The notes under the pieces are model-generated. The model did not search any database. It had not been told where the DNA came from and saw nothing but the letters and a program-made list of their open reading frames with translations. 64,000 bases of DNA from JADJWR01 sp963847675 (GTDB taxonomy: Bacteria > Pseudomonadota > Gammaproteobacteria > Burkholderiales > Burkholderiaceae_F), in the NCBI GenBank assembly GCA_963847675.1, contig CAWKAP010000004.1:558001-622000 (forward strand), written 5' to 3'. Numbering within the stretch: the first letter of the stretch is position 1; the number at the start of each line of letters is the position of its first letter. The position numbers and the translations under genes are program-made. Positions 33,034 to 42,738 of this stretch are shown here, in pieces.

Positions 33034-33663
33034 CTACCCGGCCGTTCCGGTGCCCAGCGCAACGCGCATCAGGTCGGCCACCGTGCCGGCTTTCAGCTTG
33101 TCCATGATGTTGGCGCGGTGCGCTTCGACGGTCTTGATCGAGATGCCGAGGTCGTCGGCAATCTGCTTGTTCAGCCGGCCGGCGACGATGCGCTCGAGCA
33201 CCTGCTGTTCGCGGGGCGTGAGCCGGGCCAGCAGCGAGGCGTTGATCCGTTCGCGCTCGATGCGCGCGGCGTCCTCTCGGGCCCGCTCGAGCATGCGCTC
33301 GACCATGTCCTTGAGCGCCTGCTGCTCGAAGGGCTTCTCGATGAAGTCGGACGCACCTTTCTTCATCGTCGCCACCGCCATCGGCACGTCCCCGTGGCCG
33401 GTGATGAAGACCACCGGAAGGTGCGAGCCGCGCGCCAGCAGTTCGTCCTGCAGTTGCAGGCCGCTCATCCCCGGCATGCGCACATCGAGGATCAGGCAGG
33501 CGATCGCCTTCGGGTCGTAGCCACCGAGGAACGCCTCGGCGCTGTCGAAGGTGGCGACGCGGTAGGTCGGATCGAGCAGGTACTGCAGGGAGTCCCGCAC
33601 CGCCTCGTCGTCGTCGACGACGTAGACGAGGCCAAGGGGCGAATCGCGATCGGTCGAATTCAT
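33034..33663 (-). CDS. FixJ/NarL-type response regulator
   Basis: A 209-residue two-component regulator. Receiver domain: acidic pocket VVDDDE (17-19), phospho-acceptor Asp60 in LILDVRMPGMSG, Thr in FITGHGDVPMAV and Lys in FIEKPFEQ, the FixJ pattern. The C-terminal LuxR-type helix-turn-helix (about 140-205) reads LTPREQQVLERIVAGRLNKQ and IADDLGISIKTVEAHRANIM. Its ATG overlaps the stop of the histidine kinase gene (ATGA, 33660-33663), so the two are coupled. The pair lies divergent from aceE, which makes the pyruvate dehydrogenase operon a candidate target. Confidence 0.93.
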   Translation of the reverse strand: MNSTDRDSPLGLVYVVDDDEAVRDSLQYLLDPTYRVATFDSAEAFLGGYDPKAIACLILDVRMPGMSGLQLQDELLARGSHLPVVFITGHGDVPMAVATMKKGASDFIEKPFEQQALKDMVERMLERAREDAARIERERINASLLARLTPREQQVLERIVAGRLNKQIADDLGISIKTVEAHRANIMDKLKAGTVADLMRVALGTGTAG

Positions 33664-36110
33664 CGGTGCGGAGCTTCCATTGCTGTGGCCGCGTTCTTGC
33701 CGGCCGGTTCGCAGGCCGCCAGCGGCAGGGTGAAGTGCATCACCGCGCCGCCGGCCGGTTCGGGGTTGCGTTCGACGCCGAGCTGTCCCTGGTGGAACTC
33801 GACGATCGAACGGCAGATGTTCAGGCCCATGCCCATGCCGTCCGCCTTGGTGCTGAAGAACGGCGAGAACACGCTCGCCAGGTGCTCGGCCGAGATGCCC
33901 GCGCCGCGGTCGATCACCGCGAACTCGGCCATCGCGTTTCCGGCGCGCCGCACGCGCACGTCGATGCGCCGCACGACCGCGTCGTCCATCGCGTCGATCG
34001 CGTTCTTGAGCAGGTTCAGCAGCACCTGCTCGATCAGGATCGGGTCGGCGTCCACCGGTGGCAGCCCGGGATCGATCTCGGCGACGATCGTGATGCGCTT
34101 CTTGGCAGCCTCGATCTCGGCGAAGGCAATCGCGTCTTCCACGATGCGGGCGGCAGGCGTCGGGCGCCGCCGCGGCTCCGAGCGCTTGACGAACTCGCGG
34201 ATGCGCCGAATGATGCCGCCGGCGCGCTGCGCCTGCGCGCTGGTCTTGGCCAGCACCGCATCGATTTCTTCGCGGGACATCGTGCCGCGGCGCAGCCGCG
34301 CCAGCGTGCCTTCGCTGTAGTTGGTGATGGCGGTCAGCGGCTGGTTCAGTTCGTGCGCCAGCGAAGAGGCCATCTCGCCCATCGTCATCAGCCGCGCCGT
34401 GAACTGCACCTTGTCCTGCTGCTGGCGGGCGATCTCCTCGGACGTCTTGCGCAGCGTGATGTCGGTGGCGATCTGCAGCCGCGCGGCGTCGCCACTGAAG
34501 TCGTCGCCGCGCGCCGGCCAGCGGATCTCGCGCGTGCGTACGTCGAACCAGCGGTCCGACACGGCATCGTGCACTTCGCCGCTGTCGCGGCCGCGCAGCG
34601 CCTGCTGCAGGCGGTCGTGTCCGGCAGCATCCGGCCCGAAAGTCTCTGCGTAGGCGCGGTTGCCGAACAGCAGGGTCGGTCCGGTGACGCCCTCGCGGCG
34701 GCCGGCGACGACCGAGACGGCGGCCTCGAGCGATTCGAGCACGTGCACGAACCGGTCGTGCGCCGCAGCCAGTTCGGTGCGGATCCGCTTCGGCTCGGTG
34801 ACGTCGGTCAGCGAGGTCATCCAGCCGATCTGGCGGCCGTCCTCGCCGACCAGCGGCGCGGCATAGACATGGGCGTCGACGCGCCGGCCGTTGGCCGTCC
34901 GCAATGACATCTCGATCCCGCCGGCCGGCGCCTTGCCCTCGAGGATCTGCCTCAAGGCGCGCTCGTTGGCGGCATTTGTCTCGGGCAACCAGAAGGGAAA
35001 GGGCGCGCTGCGGCTGACCAGCGCGTCGGGCGCGAAGCCGGTCATCTGCACCAGCGCGCGGTTGACATAGCGGATGACGCCCTGCCGGTCGAGCACGGCA
35101 AGCCCGGTGGCCTGCGAGTGCTCCATCGCGCGCCGCAGCGCGGTCTCGGCGAGGAGCGCGCGGTCGATCCGGTGCAGGCGGGTGGTGTAGAGGGCCAGTG
35201 CACCCAGTGCAGCGGCAACGGCCAGCGCGAGCGCAGCAGCCACCCAGGCCAGCGCGTCGGCAGGAAAGACAGCCTGCCGCCGGAAGGTGCTGGCGTGCAG
35301 CCTCAGCTCCCTCGGCAGCGGGGTCAGGGTCGTCGCGTAGGACGGCGCGCCGGCGGGCGGGATGGCGAGGCTGCTGGCGACCAGCTGGCGGTCCTCCTGC
35401 TCGACGGTGAAGCGGTAGCGCTCGAGCAGCTCCGGCGTCACGCCGGTGCGCAACAGTTCCCGCAGTGAAAGCAGCGCGACCAGCGACCCCTGGGGCTGGT
35501 CGCCGGCCGTGGCGGGGAGGAGCAGCGCTACCGGCGCGGCGTCATCGCGCGCTCCGCCGACCAGCGCGAAGCGCCCCTGGGCCGCGGCAGCGGTCTGTTC
35601 GGCAAGCACACGGACTTCATCAAGCGAAGCAGGATTCCATCCCGGCCCGAAGGCGAAATTCAGTACCGGCGGCGACAGCGCCGCGCCGCGCTCGTCAAGA
35701 TGGGCCAGTGCCATCAGTTCCGGCTTGCTGTCGATCATCTCGCGGGCCAGTGCCTCGAAACGCCGGGCGTCGACAACGCCCGTGCCCATCTCCACCGCGA
35801 TCACTGAGAGCGCCTCGCGTACGAGCAGGAGGCGCGCGCTCAGCTGCTGCGCGGCCGAGTCGGTGTCGCGCTGCAGGGCCTCGCGCTGCAGTTGCCGGTC
35901 CTCGATCACCATGGCTGCGATCAGGGCCGCCAGCAGCGCGGCGACGAGAATCGTCACGACGAAGGGCAGATACGGCCAGGGGCCGAGCCGGCGCGAAGGC
36001 GCCTCCGCGAGCGCGTCGAAGGTATCGGACAAGGAGCGGGACGGGTCTTGACTCACCGATGCGATCCGGCCAGCGCGCGTTGGCGCGGCTTTCATCCTGC
36101 GGGCGGTCAT
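33660..36110 (-). CDS. PAS-domain membrane sensor histidine kinase
   Basis: About 816 residues from the chosen ATG (36110). Order: membrane segment LPFVVTILVAALLAALIAAM, periplasmic sensor of about 240 residues, second membrane segment AWVAAALALAVAAALGALAL, PAS domain (GLAVLDRQGVIRYVNRALVQ, RQIGWMTSLTDVTEPKR), a second PAS-like part, then dimerisation domain with His586 in LAHELNQPLTAITNYSEG, and ATPase domain (NLLKNAIDAM, GMGMGLNICRSIVEFH). The layout is that of the DctB/FixL/TodS-like HPK4 group. The signal is unknown. No good ribosome-binding site marks the start; the frame is open to an ATG at 36224, giving 854 residues. Confidence 0.9.
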   Translation of the reverse strand: MTARRMKAAPTRAGRIASVSQDPSRSLSDTFDALAEAPSRRLGPWPYLPFVVTILVAALLAALIAAMVIEDRQLQREALQRDTDSAAQQLSARLLLVREALSVIAVEMGTGVVDARRFEALAREMIDSKPELMALAHLDERGAALSPPVLNFAFGPGWNPASLDEVRVLAEQTAAAAQGRFALVGGARDDAAPVALLLPATAGDQPQGSLVALLSLRELLRTGVTPELLERYRFTVEQEDRQLVASSLAIPPAGAPSYATTLTPLPRELRLHASTFRRQAVFPADALAWVAAALALAVAAALGALALYTTRLHRIDRALLAETALRRAMEHSQATGLAVLDRQGVIRYVNRALVQMTGFAPDALVSRSAPFPFWLPETNAANERALRQILEGKAPAGGIEMSLRTANGRRVDAHVYAAPLVGEDGRQIGWMTSLTDVTEPKRIRTELAAAHDRFVHVLESLEAAVSVVAGRREGVTGPTLLFGNRAYAETFGPDAAGHDRLQQALRGRDSGEVHDAVSDRWFDVRTREIRWPARGDDFSGDAARLQIATDITLRKTSEEIARQQQDKVQFTARLMTMGEMASSLAHELNQPLTAITNYSEGTLARLRRGTMSREEIDAVLAKTSAQAQRAGGIIRRIREFVKRSEPRRRPTPAARIVEDAIAFAEIEAAKKRITIVAEIDPGLPPVDADPILIEQVLLNLLKNAIDAMDDAVVRRIDVRVRRAGNAMAEFAVIDRGAGISAEHLASVFSPFFSTKADGMGMGLNICRSIVEFHQGQLGVERNPEPAGGAVMHFTLPLAACEPAGKNAATAMEAPHR

Positions 36111-36245
36111 ATTAAGGTGAGAGTCGCGAAGGTCGAACGGGCGGACTTCAAGCGCGTCGGCGGCTGCCGTCGGCATCTCGGAGGCAGCCCGCAAAAGGTT
36201 TGGCAGGTTCCGTCTGTTCCACATAAAGAAAAAAGATCTCGCTAT

Positions 36246-36274
36246 TTGAAAATCCGGCGATGACCGGTTAGATT
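36246..36274 (+). promoter_or_regulatory. Sigma-70-type promoter of aceE
   Basis: TTGAAA (36246-36251), 17-base spacer, TAGATT (36269-36274). Predicted start near 36281, a 72-base leader before aceE. A second candidate, TTGGCA (36200-36205) with CATAAA (36222-36227), lies just upstream. The divergent kinase gene starts at 36110 or 36224. Confidence 0.6.
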
Positions 36275-36352
36275 GCGCGCTTTCGCCCGAACGCCGGTCG
36301 GCGCGTCGTGATGGCGCGGTCGGCGCAACAAGAACATCGAAGGAGACATGTC

Positions 36353-39058
36353 ATGTCCGCAGTTCCCATTCAGCCGTTGGCGGCCAACGATCCCGATGCA
36401 CTGGAAACGCAGGAGTGGCTCGACGCGCTCGAAGTCGTGCTCGAGCGCGAGGGCCGGCACCGCGCCCACTACCTGCTCGAAAGGCTGGTCGAGAAGGCCA
36501 GGCTGTCCGGCGCCTATATCCCGTTTTCGGCCAACACGGCCTACCTGAACACGATTCCGGCGCACCTGGAGGAACACTCGCCGGGCGACGCCACGCTCGA
36601 AGAGCGCATCCGCTCCTACATCCGCTGGAACGCGATGGCGATGGTGGTGCGCGCCAACCGTGGCGAGGGCGATCTCGGCGGCCACATCGCCAGCTACGCA
36701 TCGGTCAACACGCTGATGGAAGTCGGCTTCATGCACTTCTGGCGTGCGCCGACGGCGGATTTCGGCGGCGATCTCCTCTACATCCAGGGCCATTCGGCGC
36801 CCGGCGTGTATGCGCGGGCCTTCCTGGAAGGACGACTGACCGAGGAGCAGATGTCGAACTTCCGCCGCGATGTCGACGGCAAGGGGGTGACTTCGTACCC
36901 GCATCCGAAGCTGATGCCGGACTTCTGGCAGTTCCCGACGGTGTCGATGGGCCTCGGGCCGATCGCCGCGATCTACCAGGCGCGCTTCCTCAAGTACCTG
37001 CACAACCGCGGCATCGCCGACACCTCGGGCCGCAAGGTGTGGTGCTTCTGCGGCGACGGCGAGATGGACGAGCCCGAGTCCACCGGCGCAATCGGCATGG
37101 CGGCGCGCGAACATCTCGACAACCTGATCTTCGTCGTCAACTGCAACCTGCAGCGGCTCGACGGCCCGGTGCGCGGCAACGGCAAGATCATCCAGGAACT
37201 CGAAGGCGGCTTCCGCGGCGCCGGCTGGAACGTGATCAAGCTGATCTGGGGCTCATACTGGGACCCGCTGCTGGCGCGCGACCGCGACGGTGCCTTGCGC
37301 CACGTGATGGAAACCACGGTCGACGGCGAGTACCAGAACTACAAGGCCAACGACGGCGCGTTCGTGCGCAAGCACTTCTTCGGCAAGGACCCGCGCCTGC
37401 TCGAGATGGTCTCGCGCATGTCCGACGACGACATCTGGCGGCTGAACCGCGGCGGCCACGATCCGCACAAGATCTACGCCGCCTACGCCTTTGCCATCAA
37501 GCACCAGCGGCAACCGACCGTGATCCTCGCCAAGACCGTCAAGGGCTTCGGCATGGGCAAGATCGGCGAGGGCAAGAACCCGACGCACCAGCTGAAGAAG
37601 CTCGACGACGACGCGGTGCGCGAGTTCCGCGATCGCTTCCGCATCCCGGTGCCCGACGACAAGCTCGCCGAGGTGCCCTTTTACAAGCCGGAGCCGAACT
37701 CGGACGAGATGAGGTACCTGCTCGAGCGGCGCCGCACACTCGGAGGTTTCCTGCCGCAGCGCCGGCGCACGGCTGACGAAAAGCTCGCCGTGCCGGGACT
37801 GGATGCATTCAACGCGATCCTCGAGCCGACGGCCGAAGGCCGCGAGATCTCGACCACGCAGGCGTTCGTCCGCTTCCTGACGCAACTGGTGCGCGACAAG
37901 GAGGTCGGCAAGCGCGTGGTGCCGATCATCCCCGACGAGGCACGCACCTTCGGCATGGAGGGCATGTTCCGGCAGCTGGGCATCTTCAGCCAGCAGGGAC
38001 AGCTGTACGAGCCGGTCGACCGCGACCAGGTCATGTACTACCGCGAGGACAAGGCCGGCCAGATCCTCGAAGAGGGCATCAACGAGGCCGGCGCGATGGC
38101 CGACTGGATCGCCGCGGCAACCTCGTACTCGACGAACAACCGGGAGATGATTCCCTTTTACATCTTCTATTCGATGTTCGGTTTCCAGCGCGTCGGCGAC
38201 CTGGCCTGGCTGGCCGGCGACATGCAGGCGCGCGGCTTCCTGCTCGGCGCCACCGCCGGCCGAACGACGCTCAACGGCGAGGGGCTGCAGCACCAGGACG
38301 GCCATTCGCACATCTTGTCGAGCACGATCCCGAACTGCGTCAGCTACGACCCGACGTTCGCGCACGAAGTGGCGGTGATCCTGCAGGCGGGCCTGCGCCG
38401 GATGATCGAGAAGCAGGAAAACGTCTGGTACTACGTCACGCTGATGAACGAGAACTACCCGCAGCCTGGCCTGAAGAAAGGACAGGAGGAGGGCATCCTC
38501 AAGGGCATGTACCGGCTGCGCGAAGGCCCGGCCGGCAGCGGCATGGGGGCAAGCATCCCGCGCGTGCAGCTGCTCGGCAGCGGAACGATCCTGCGCGAGG
38601 CAGTCGCGGCCGCGGAACTGCTCGAGCGGGACTGGGGCGTCTCCGGCGACGTGTGGAGCGTCACGAGCTTCACCGAGCTGCGCCGCGAAGGCATGGACAC
38701 CGAGCGCTGGAACCTGCTGCACCCGGCGGAGAAGCCGCGCAAGGCCTATGTCGCCCAGCAGCTCGAGCGCACCGCGGGGCCGATCATTGCGTCGACCGAC
38801 TACATGCGGCTGTTCGCCGACCAGATCCGCGCCTTCATGCCGAAGGGGAGGGACTATCGCGTGCTCGGTACCGACGGCTTCGGCCGCTCCGACACGCGCG
38901 CCAAGCTGCGCGAATTCTTCGAGGTCGACCGCCATTTCATCGTGCTGGCCGCGCTGCGCGCGCTGGCCGACGAGGGCCTGGTGCCGGCGTCGAAGCTCGC
39001 CGAGGCAATGCGCAACTACGGCATCGATCCGTCCAAGCAGAATCCGATGACGGCCTGA
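36353..39058 (+). CDS. aceE: Pyruvate dehydrogenase E1 component, homodimeric type
   Basis: A 901-residue thiamine-diphosphate enzyme that decarboxylates pyruvate and acetylates the lipoyl groups of AceF. Typical elements: FSANTAYLNTIPAHLEE, MVVRANRGEGDLGGHIASYA, the ThDP motif GDGEMDEPESTGAI with NCNLQRLDGPVRGN, KTVKGFGMGKIGEGKNPTHQ, and the C-terminal YNLLHP-like region NLLHPAEKPR with GTDGFGRSDTRAKLREFFEV. Length is normal. Start at 36353 has an AGGAGA site; an upstream in-frame ATG at 36308 is less likely. aceF follows after 34 bases. Confidence 0.97.
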   Translation: MSAVPIQPLAANDPDALETQEWLDALEVVLEREGRHRAHYLLERLVEKARLSGAYIPFSANTAYLNTIPAHLEEHSPGDATLEERIRSYIRWNAMAMVVRANRGEGDLGGHIASYASVNTLMEVGFMHFWRAPTADFGGDLLYIQGHSAPGVYARAFLEGRLTEEQMSNFRRDVDGKGVTSYPHPKLMPDFWQFPTVSMGLGPIAAIYQARFLKYLHNRGIADTSGRKVWCFCGDGEMDEPESTGAIGMAAREHLDNLIFVVNCNLQRLDGPVRGNGKIIQELEGGFRGAGWNVIKLIWGSYWDPLLARDRDGALRHVMETTVDGEYQNYKANDGAFVRKHFFGKDPRLLEMVSRMSDDDIWRLNRGGHDPHKIYAAYAFAIKHQRQPTVILAKTVKGFGMGKIGEGKNPTHQLKKLDDDAVREFRDRFRIPVPDDKLAEVPFYKPEPNSDEMRYLLERRRTLGGFLPQRRRTADEKLAVPGLDAFNAILEPTAEGREISTTQAFVRFLTQLVRDKEVGKRVVPIIPDEARTFGMEGMFRQLGIFSQQGQLYEPVDRDQVMYYREDKAGQILEEGINEAGAMADWIAAATSYSTNNREMIPFYIFYSMFGFQRVGDLAWLAGDMQARGFLLGATAGRTTLNGEGLQHQDGHSHILSSTIPNCVSYDPTFAHEVAVILQAGLRRMIEKQENVWYYVTLMNENYPQPGLKKGQEEGILKGMYRLREGPAGSGMGASIPRVQLLGSGTILREAVAAAELLERDWGVSGDVWSVTSFTELRREGMDTERWNLLHPAEKPRKAYVAQQLERTAGPIIASTDYMRLFADQIRAFMPKGRDYRVLGTDGFGRSDTRAKLREFFEVDRHFIVLAALRALADEGLVPASKLAEAMRNYGIDPSKQNPMTA

Positions 39059-39092
39059 TCGGCTGCAACGACAAGAACAGCGCGGAGACAAC

Positions 39093-40444
39093 ATGGCCAA
39101 GATCGAAATCAAGGTGCCCGACATCGGCGACTTCAAGGACGTCGAGGTGATCGAGGTGCTGGTCAAGCCCGGCGACAAGGTTGAGAAGGAACAGTCGCTG
39201 GTCACGGTGGAGTCGGACAAGGCGTCGATGGAGATTCCGTCGTCGCACGCTGGCACCGTGGCCGAGATGCGGGTCAACCTCGGCGACAAGGTGTCCGAGG
39301 GTTCGCTGGTGCTGCTTCTCGACGCCGGCGAGGCGGCGGCTGCAGCGGCCCCGTCTGCGACGCCATCGGCCGCACCGGCGCCGGCGCCGGCACCAGCGCC
39401 GACCCCGCAGCAGAGCGCGCGGAGGCGGCGGCCGCTCCGGCGCCGTCGGCACCCAAGTCGACCGACTTCGCCACCGAGATGGCGGAGCGACCGGTCGTCG
39501 CAGTCGAGGATTCCGGCGTCAAGCCGCATGCCTCGCCGTCGGTGCGCAAGTTCGCGCGCGAACTCGGCGTCGACCTGGCGCTGGTGCGCGGCAGCGGCCC
39601 GAAGGGGCGCATCACTGCCGATGACGTGCGCGGCTTCGTCAAGGGCGTGATGGCCGGCGGCGCGCGTCCGGCGGCAGCGCCCGCCGCCGCAGGCGCCGGG
39701 CTCGGCGTGCTGCCGTGGCCGCAGGTGGACTTCGCCAAGTTCGGGCCGATCGAGCGCGTCGAGATGTCGCGCATCAAGAAGCTGTCGGGACCGAACCTGC
39801 ACCGCAACTGGGTGATGATTCCCCACGTCACCAACCACGACGACGCGGACATCACCGAGCTCGAAGCGTTCCGCGTGCTGCTGAACAACGAGAACGCCAG
39901 GAACAAGGACGCGCCCAAGCTCACCATGCTCGCCTTCCTGATCAAGGCGGCCGTGGCGGCACTGAAGAAGTTTCCCGACTTCAACAGCTCGATCGACGCG
40001 GACGGCACGGCGATCATCCGCAAGAACTACTGGCATATCGGCTTCGCCGCCGACACGCCCAACGGACTGGTCGTGCCGGTCATCAAGGACGCCGACAAGA
40101 AAGGGATCTTCGACATCGCCGCCGAGACCTCGGCGCTGGCGGCCAAGGCGCGCGAAGGGAAGCTTTCGCCCGCCGACATGCAGGGCGGCACCTTCTCGAT
40201 CTCCTCGCTCGGCGGCATCGGTGGCACCTACTTCACGCCGATCATCAACGCGCCAGAGGTGGCGATCCTCGGCGTGTGCCGCTCCACCACGAGACCAGTG
40301 TGGGACGGCAAGGCCTTTGCGCCGCGGCTGATCCTGCCGCTGTCGCTGTCGTGGGACCACCGCGTCGTCGACGGTGCGTCGGCCGCCCGCTTCAACGCCT
40401 ACCTGGCGTCGCTGCTGGCGGACTTCCGCCGCGCCATGCTGTAG
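39093..40444 (+). CDS. aceF: Pyruvate dehydrogenase E2 (dihydrolipoyl acetyltransferase), frame break
   Basis: Core of the complex, about 450 residues after repair. One lipoyl domain (VESDKASMEIPSSHAGTV with the lipoylated Lys, about 1-80), an Ala/Pro linker, a peripheral-subunit-binding domain (PHASPSVRKFARELGVDLAL, then KGRITADDV), and the catalytic domain with LSLSWDHRVVDGASAARF containing the active His and Asp. The frame shifts in the Ala/Pro-rich linker at about 39395-39425; one base is likely missing. The lipoyl-domain DNA is nearly identical to that of lpdA downstream. Eleven bases separate it from lpdA. Confidence 0.93.
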
Positions 40445-40454
40445 GAGGCTGACG

Positions 40455-42219
40455 ATGAGCCAGATCGTCGAAGTTTTGGTGCCCGACATCGGTGACTTCA
40501 AGGACGTCGAGGTGATCGAGGTGCTGGTCAAGCCCGGCGACACCGTGACGAAGGAACAGTCGCTGATCACGGTGGAGTCGGACAAGGCGTCGATGGAGAT
40601 CCCGTCGTCGCATGCCGGCACCGTGAAGGAGATGCGGATCAAGCTCGGCGACAAGGTCTCGCAGGGTTCGGTCATCCTCGCGCTCGACGCGGCGGAGTCC
40701 GCGGGCGCGCCGGCACCCGCTCCGGCGCCGGTTCCACCGTCCGCGCCAGCGCCCGCTCCCGCGAGCCGCAGCAGCGGCTGCGCCGGCTGCCGCCAGTTTC
40801 TCCGGCAGCGCCGACATGGACTGCGACGTGCTCGTGCTCGGCGCCGGGCCGGGCGGCTACTCGGCCGCATTCCGCGCCGCCGACCTCGGCAAGAAGGTCG
40901 TGCTGGTCGAGCGCTACGCGACGCTGGGCGGCGTGTGCCTGAACGTCGGCTGCATCCCGTCGAAGGCGCTGCTGCACGTGGCGGCAGTGATCGACGAGGC
41001 GGCGCATTTCGCCGAACTCGGCGTGAGCTTCGGCAAGCCCCAGGTCGACCTCGACAAGCTGCGCGCGCACAAGAGCAAGGTGGTCGGCAAGCTCACCGGC
41101 GGGCTGGCGTCGATGGCCAAGATGCGCAAGGTCACGGTGGTGCAGGGCGTCGGGACGTTTGCCGATCCCAACCACGTCGCGGTGGCCACGCGCGAGGGCA
41201 CCAGGAACATCCGCTTCGCGCAGGCCATCATCGCCGCCGGCAGCCAGGCCGTGAAGCTGCCGTTCATTCCGGACGACCCGCGCGTCGTCGATTCGACCGG
41301 TGCGCTGGAACTGCGCCAGGTGCCGAAGAAGATGCTGGTGATCGGCGGCGGCATCATCGGACTGGAGATGGCCACCGTGTACTCGACGCTCGGCGCCCGC
41401 GTCGACGTGGTCGAGATGCTCGACGGGCTGATGCCGGGCGCCGACCGCGATCTGGTCAGGGTCTGGCAGAAGTTCAACGCCGCGCGCTTCGACAGCGTGA
41501 TGCTCAAGACGAAGACCACCGCGGTGGAGACGAAGTTCGACGGCGTGCACGTGAGCTTCGAAGGCGAGGCGGCGCCGGCAGGCGCGCAGCGCTACGACAT
41601 GGTGCTGGTCTCGGTCGGCCGCAGCCCCAACGGCAACAGGATCGGCGCCGATCGGGCCGGCGTGGCGGTCGATGCGCGCGGCTATATCGCGGTCGACCGG
41701 CAGATGCGCACCAACGTGCCGCACATCTTCGCCATCGGCGACATCGTCGGCCAGCCGATGCTGGCGCACAAGGCGGTCCACGAGGGCCACGTCGCAGCCG
41801 AAGCGATCGCCGGTCAGAAAAGCTACTTCGACGCGAACGTGATCCCTTCGGTGGCCTACACCGATCCGGAGATCGCCTGGGTGGGACTGACCGAGGACGA
41901 CGCGAAGAAGGCGGGCCGCAAGCTCAGGAAGGGCCTGTTCCCGTGGAGCGCGTCGGGCCGCGCGATCGCCAACGGGCGCGACGAGGGGTTCACCAAGCTG
42001 CTGTTCGACGAGGAGACGCACCGTATCGTCGGCGGCGGCATCGTCGGCACGCACGCGGGGGATCTGATCGGCGAAGTCGCGCTGGCGATCGAGATGGGTG
42101 CCGACGCGGTGGACATCGGCAAGACCATCCACCCGCATCCGACGCTCGGCGAGAGCATGGGCCTGGCGGCCGAAGCGGCCGAGGGCCACTGCACCGACCT
42201 GCCTCCGGCGAGGAAGTAG
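40455..42219 (+). CDS. lpdA: Dihydrolipoamide dehydrogenase (E3) with N-terminal lipoyl domain, frame break
   Basis: About 587 residues after repair. Residues 1-80 form a lipoyl domain (MSQIVEVLVPDIGDFKDVE, ESDKASMEIPSSHAGTV), then an Ala/Pro linker, then E3 proper: FAD-binding CDVLVLGAGPGGYSAAFRAA, redox disulfide GGVCLNVGCIPSKALLH, NAD-binding VIGGGIIGLEMATVYSTLGA, and the C-terminal catalytic HPHPTLGES. The lipoyl-E3 fusion is known in Neisseria p64k and several betaproteobacteria. The frame breaks in the linker at about 40755-40775, where one base seems extra. It reoxidises the dihydrolipoyl groups of AceF. AGGAGGCTGACG precedes the ATG. Confidence 0.94.
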
Positions 42220-42279
42220 GGTGCGAACGGGACGGATCGCGCATAGGCCGCGCTGCCCTTGCAGGAACCCGTCGAGTCG

Positions 42280-42678
42280 ATGAGAACCGCATCCTGCGTC
42301 TGTGGCCAGTTGCAGATCGGGGTCGAGGGGGCGCCCCTGGGCGTTGGCGTATGCCATTGCCTCGCTTGCCAGCGGCGAACCGGCAGTGTCTTCGCTACCC
42401 TCGCAGCCTTCGGAGCACCGTATCGGGTCACCGGTACGGCCAGCGAGTTCGTCCGGACCGGCGATCGAGGCGCGCGGTTCAGGTTTCGGTTCTGCCCCGT
42501 TTGCGGCTCCACGGTATTCCATACCGAGGACGGCCATGAAGGGACCGTCGGGGTTGCCGTCGGCGCATTCGCGGACCCGGACTTTCCTCCTCCGCAGGAC
42601 TCGGTCTACGACTGCCGGCGGCACCCGTGGGTTCGGCTTCCCGCAGGTGTCACCGTGTACGAGAAGGACCCGTGCTGA
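42280..42678 (+). CDS. GFA/CENP-V-family zinc protein
   Basis: A 132-residue protein of the glutathione-dependent formaldehyde-activating-like family. Zinc-ligand cysteines are visible: CVCGQLQ (CxC), CHCLACQRRTGSVFAT (CxxC), and FCPVCGSTVFHTED (CxxC). ADPDFPPPQDSVYDCRRHPW is the usual C-terminal part. Despite the name, most members are not proven to act on formaldehyde. Codon choice is looser than in the flanking lpdA and rpiA, so recent arrival is possible. Start at 42280 (MRTASCVCGQ); a TTG at 42259 in frame is an alternative. Confidence 0.82.
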   Translation: MRTASCVCGQLQIGVEGAPLGVGVCHCLACQRRTGSVFATLAAFGAPYRVTGTASEFVRTGDRGARFRFRFCPVCGSTVFHTEDGHEGTVGVAVGAFADPDFPPPQDSVYDCRRHPWVRLPAGVTVYEKDPC

Positions 42679-42738
42679 AGCAGCGGAGGGGCTAGCATCG
42701 ATTCGTCTCGGGTCTGAGTTTCTTGGGGCGGAGGGACC

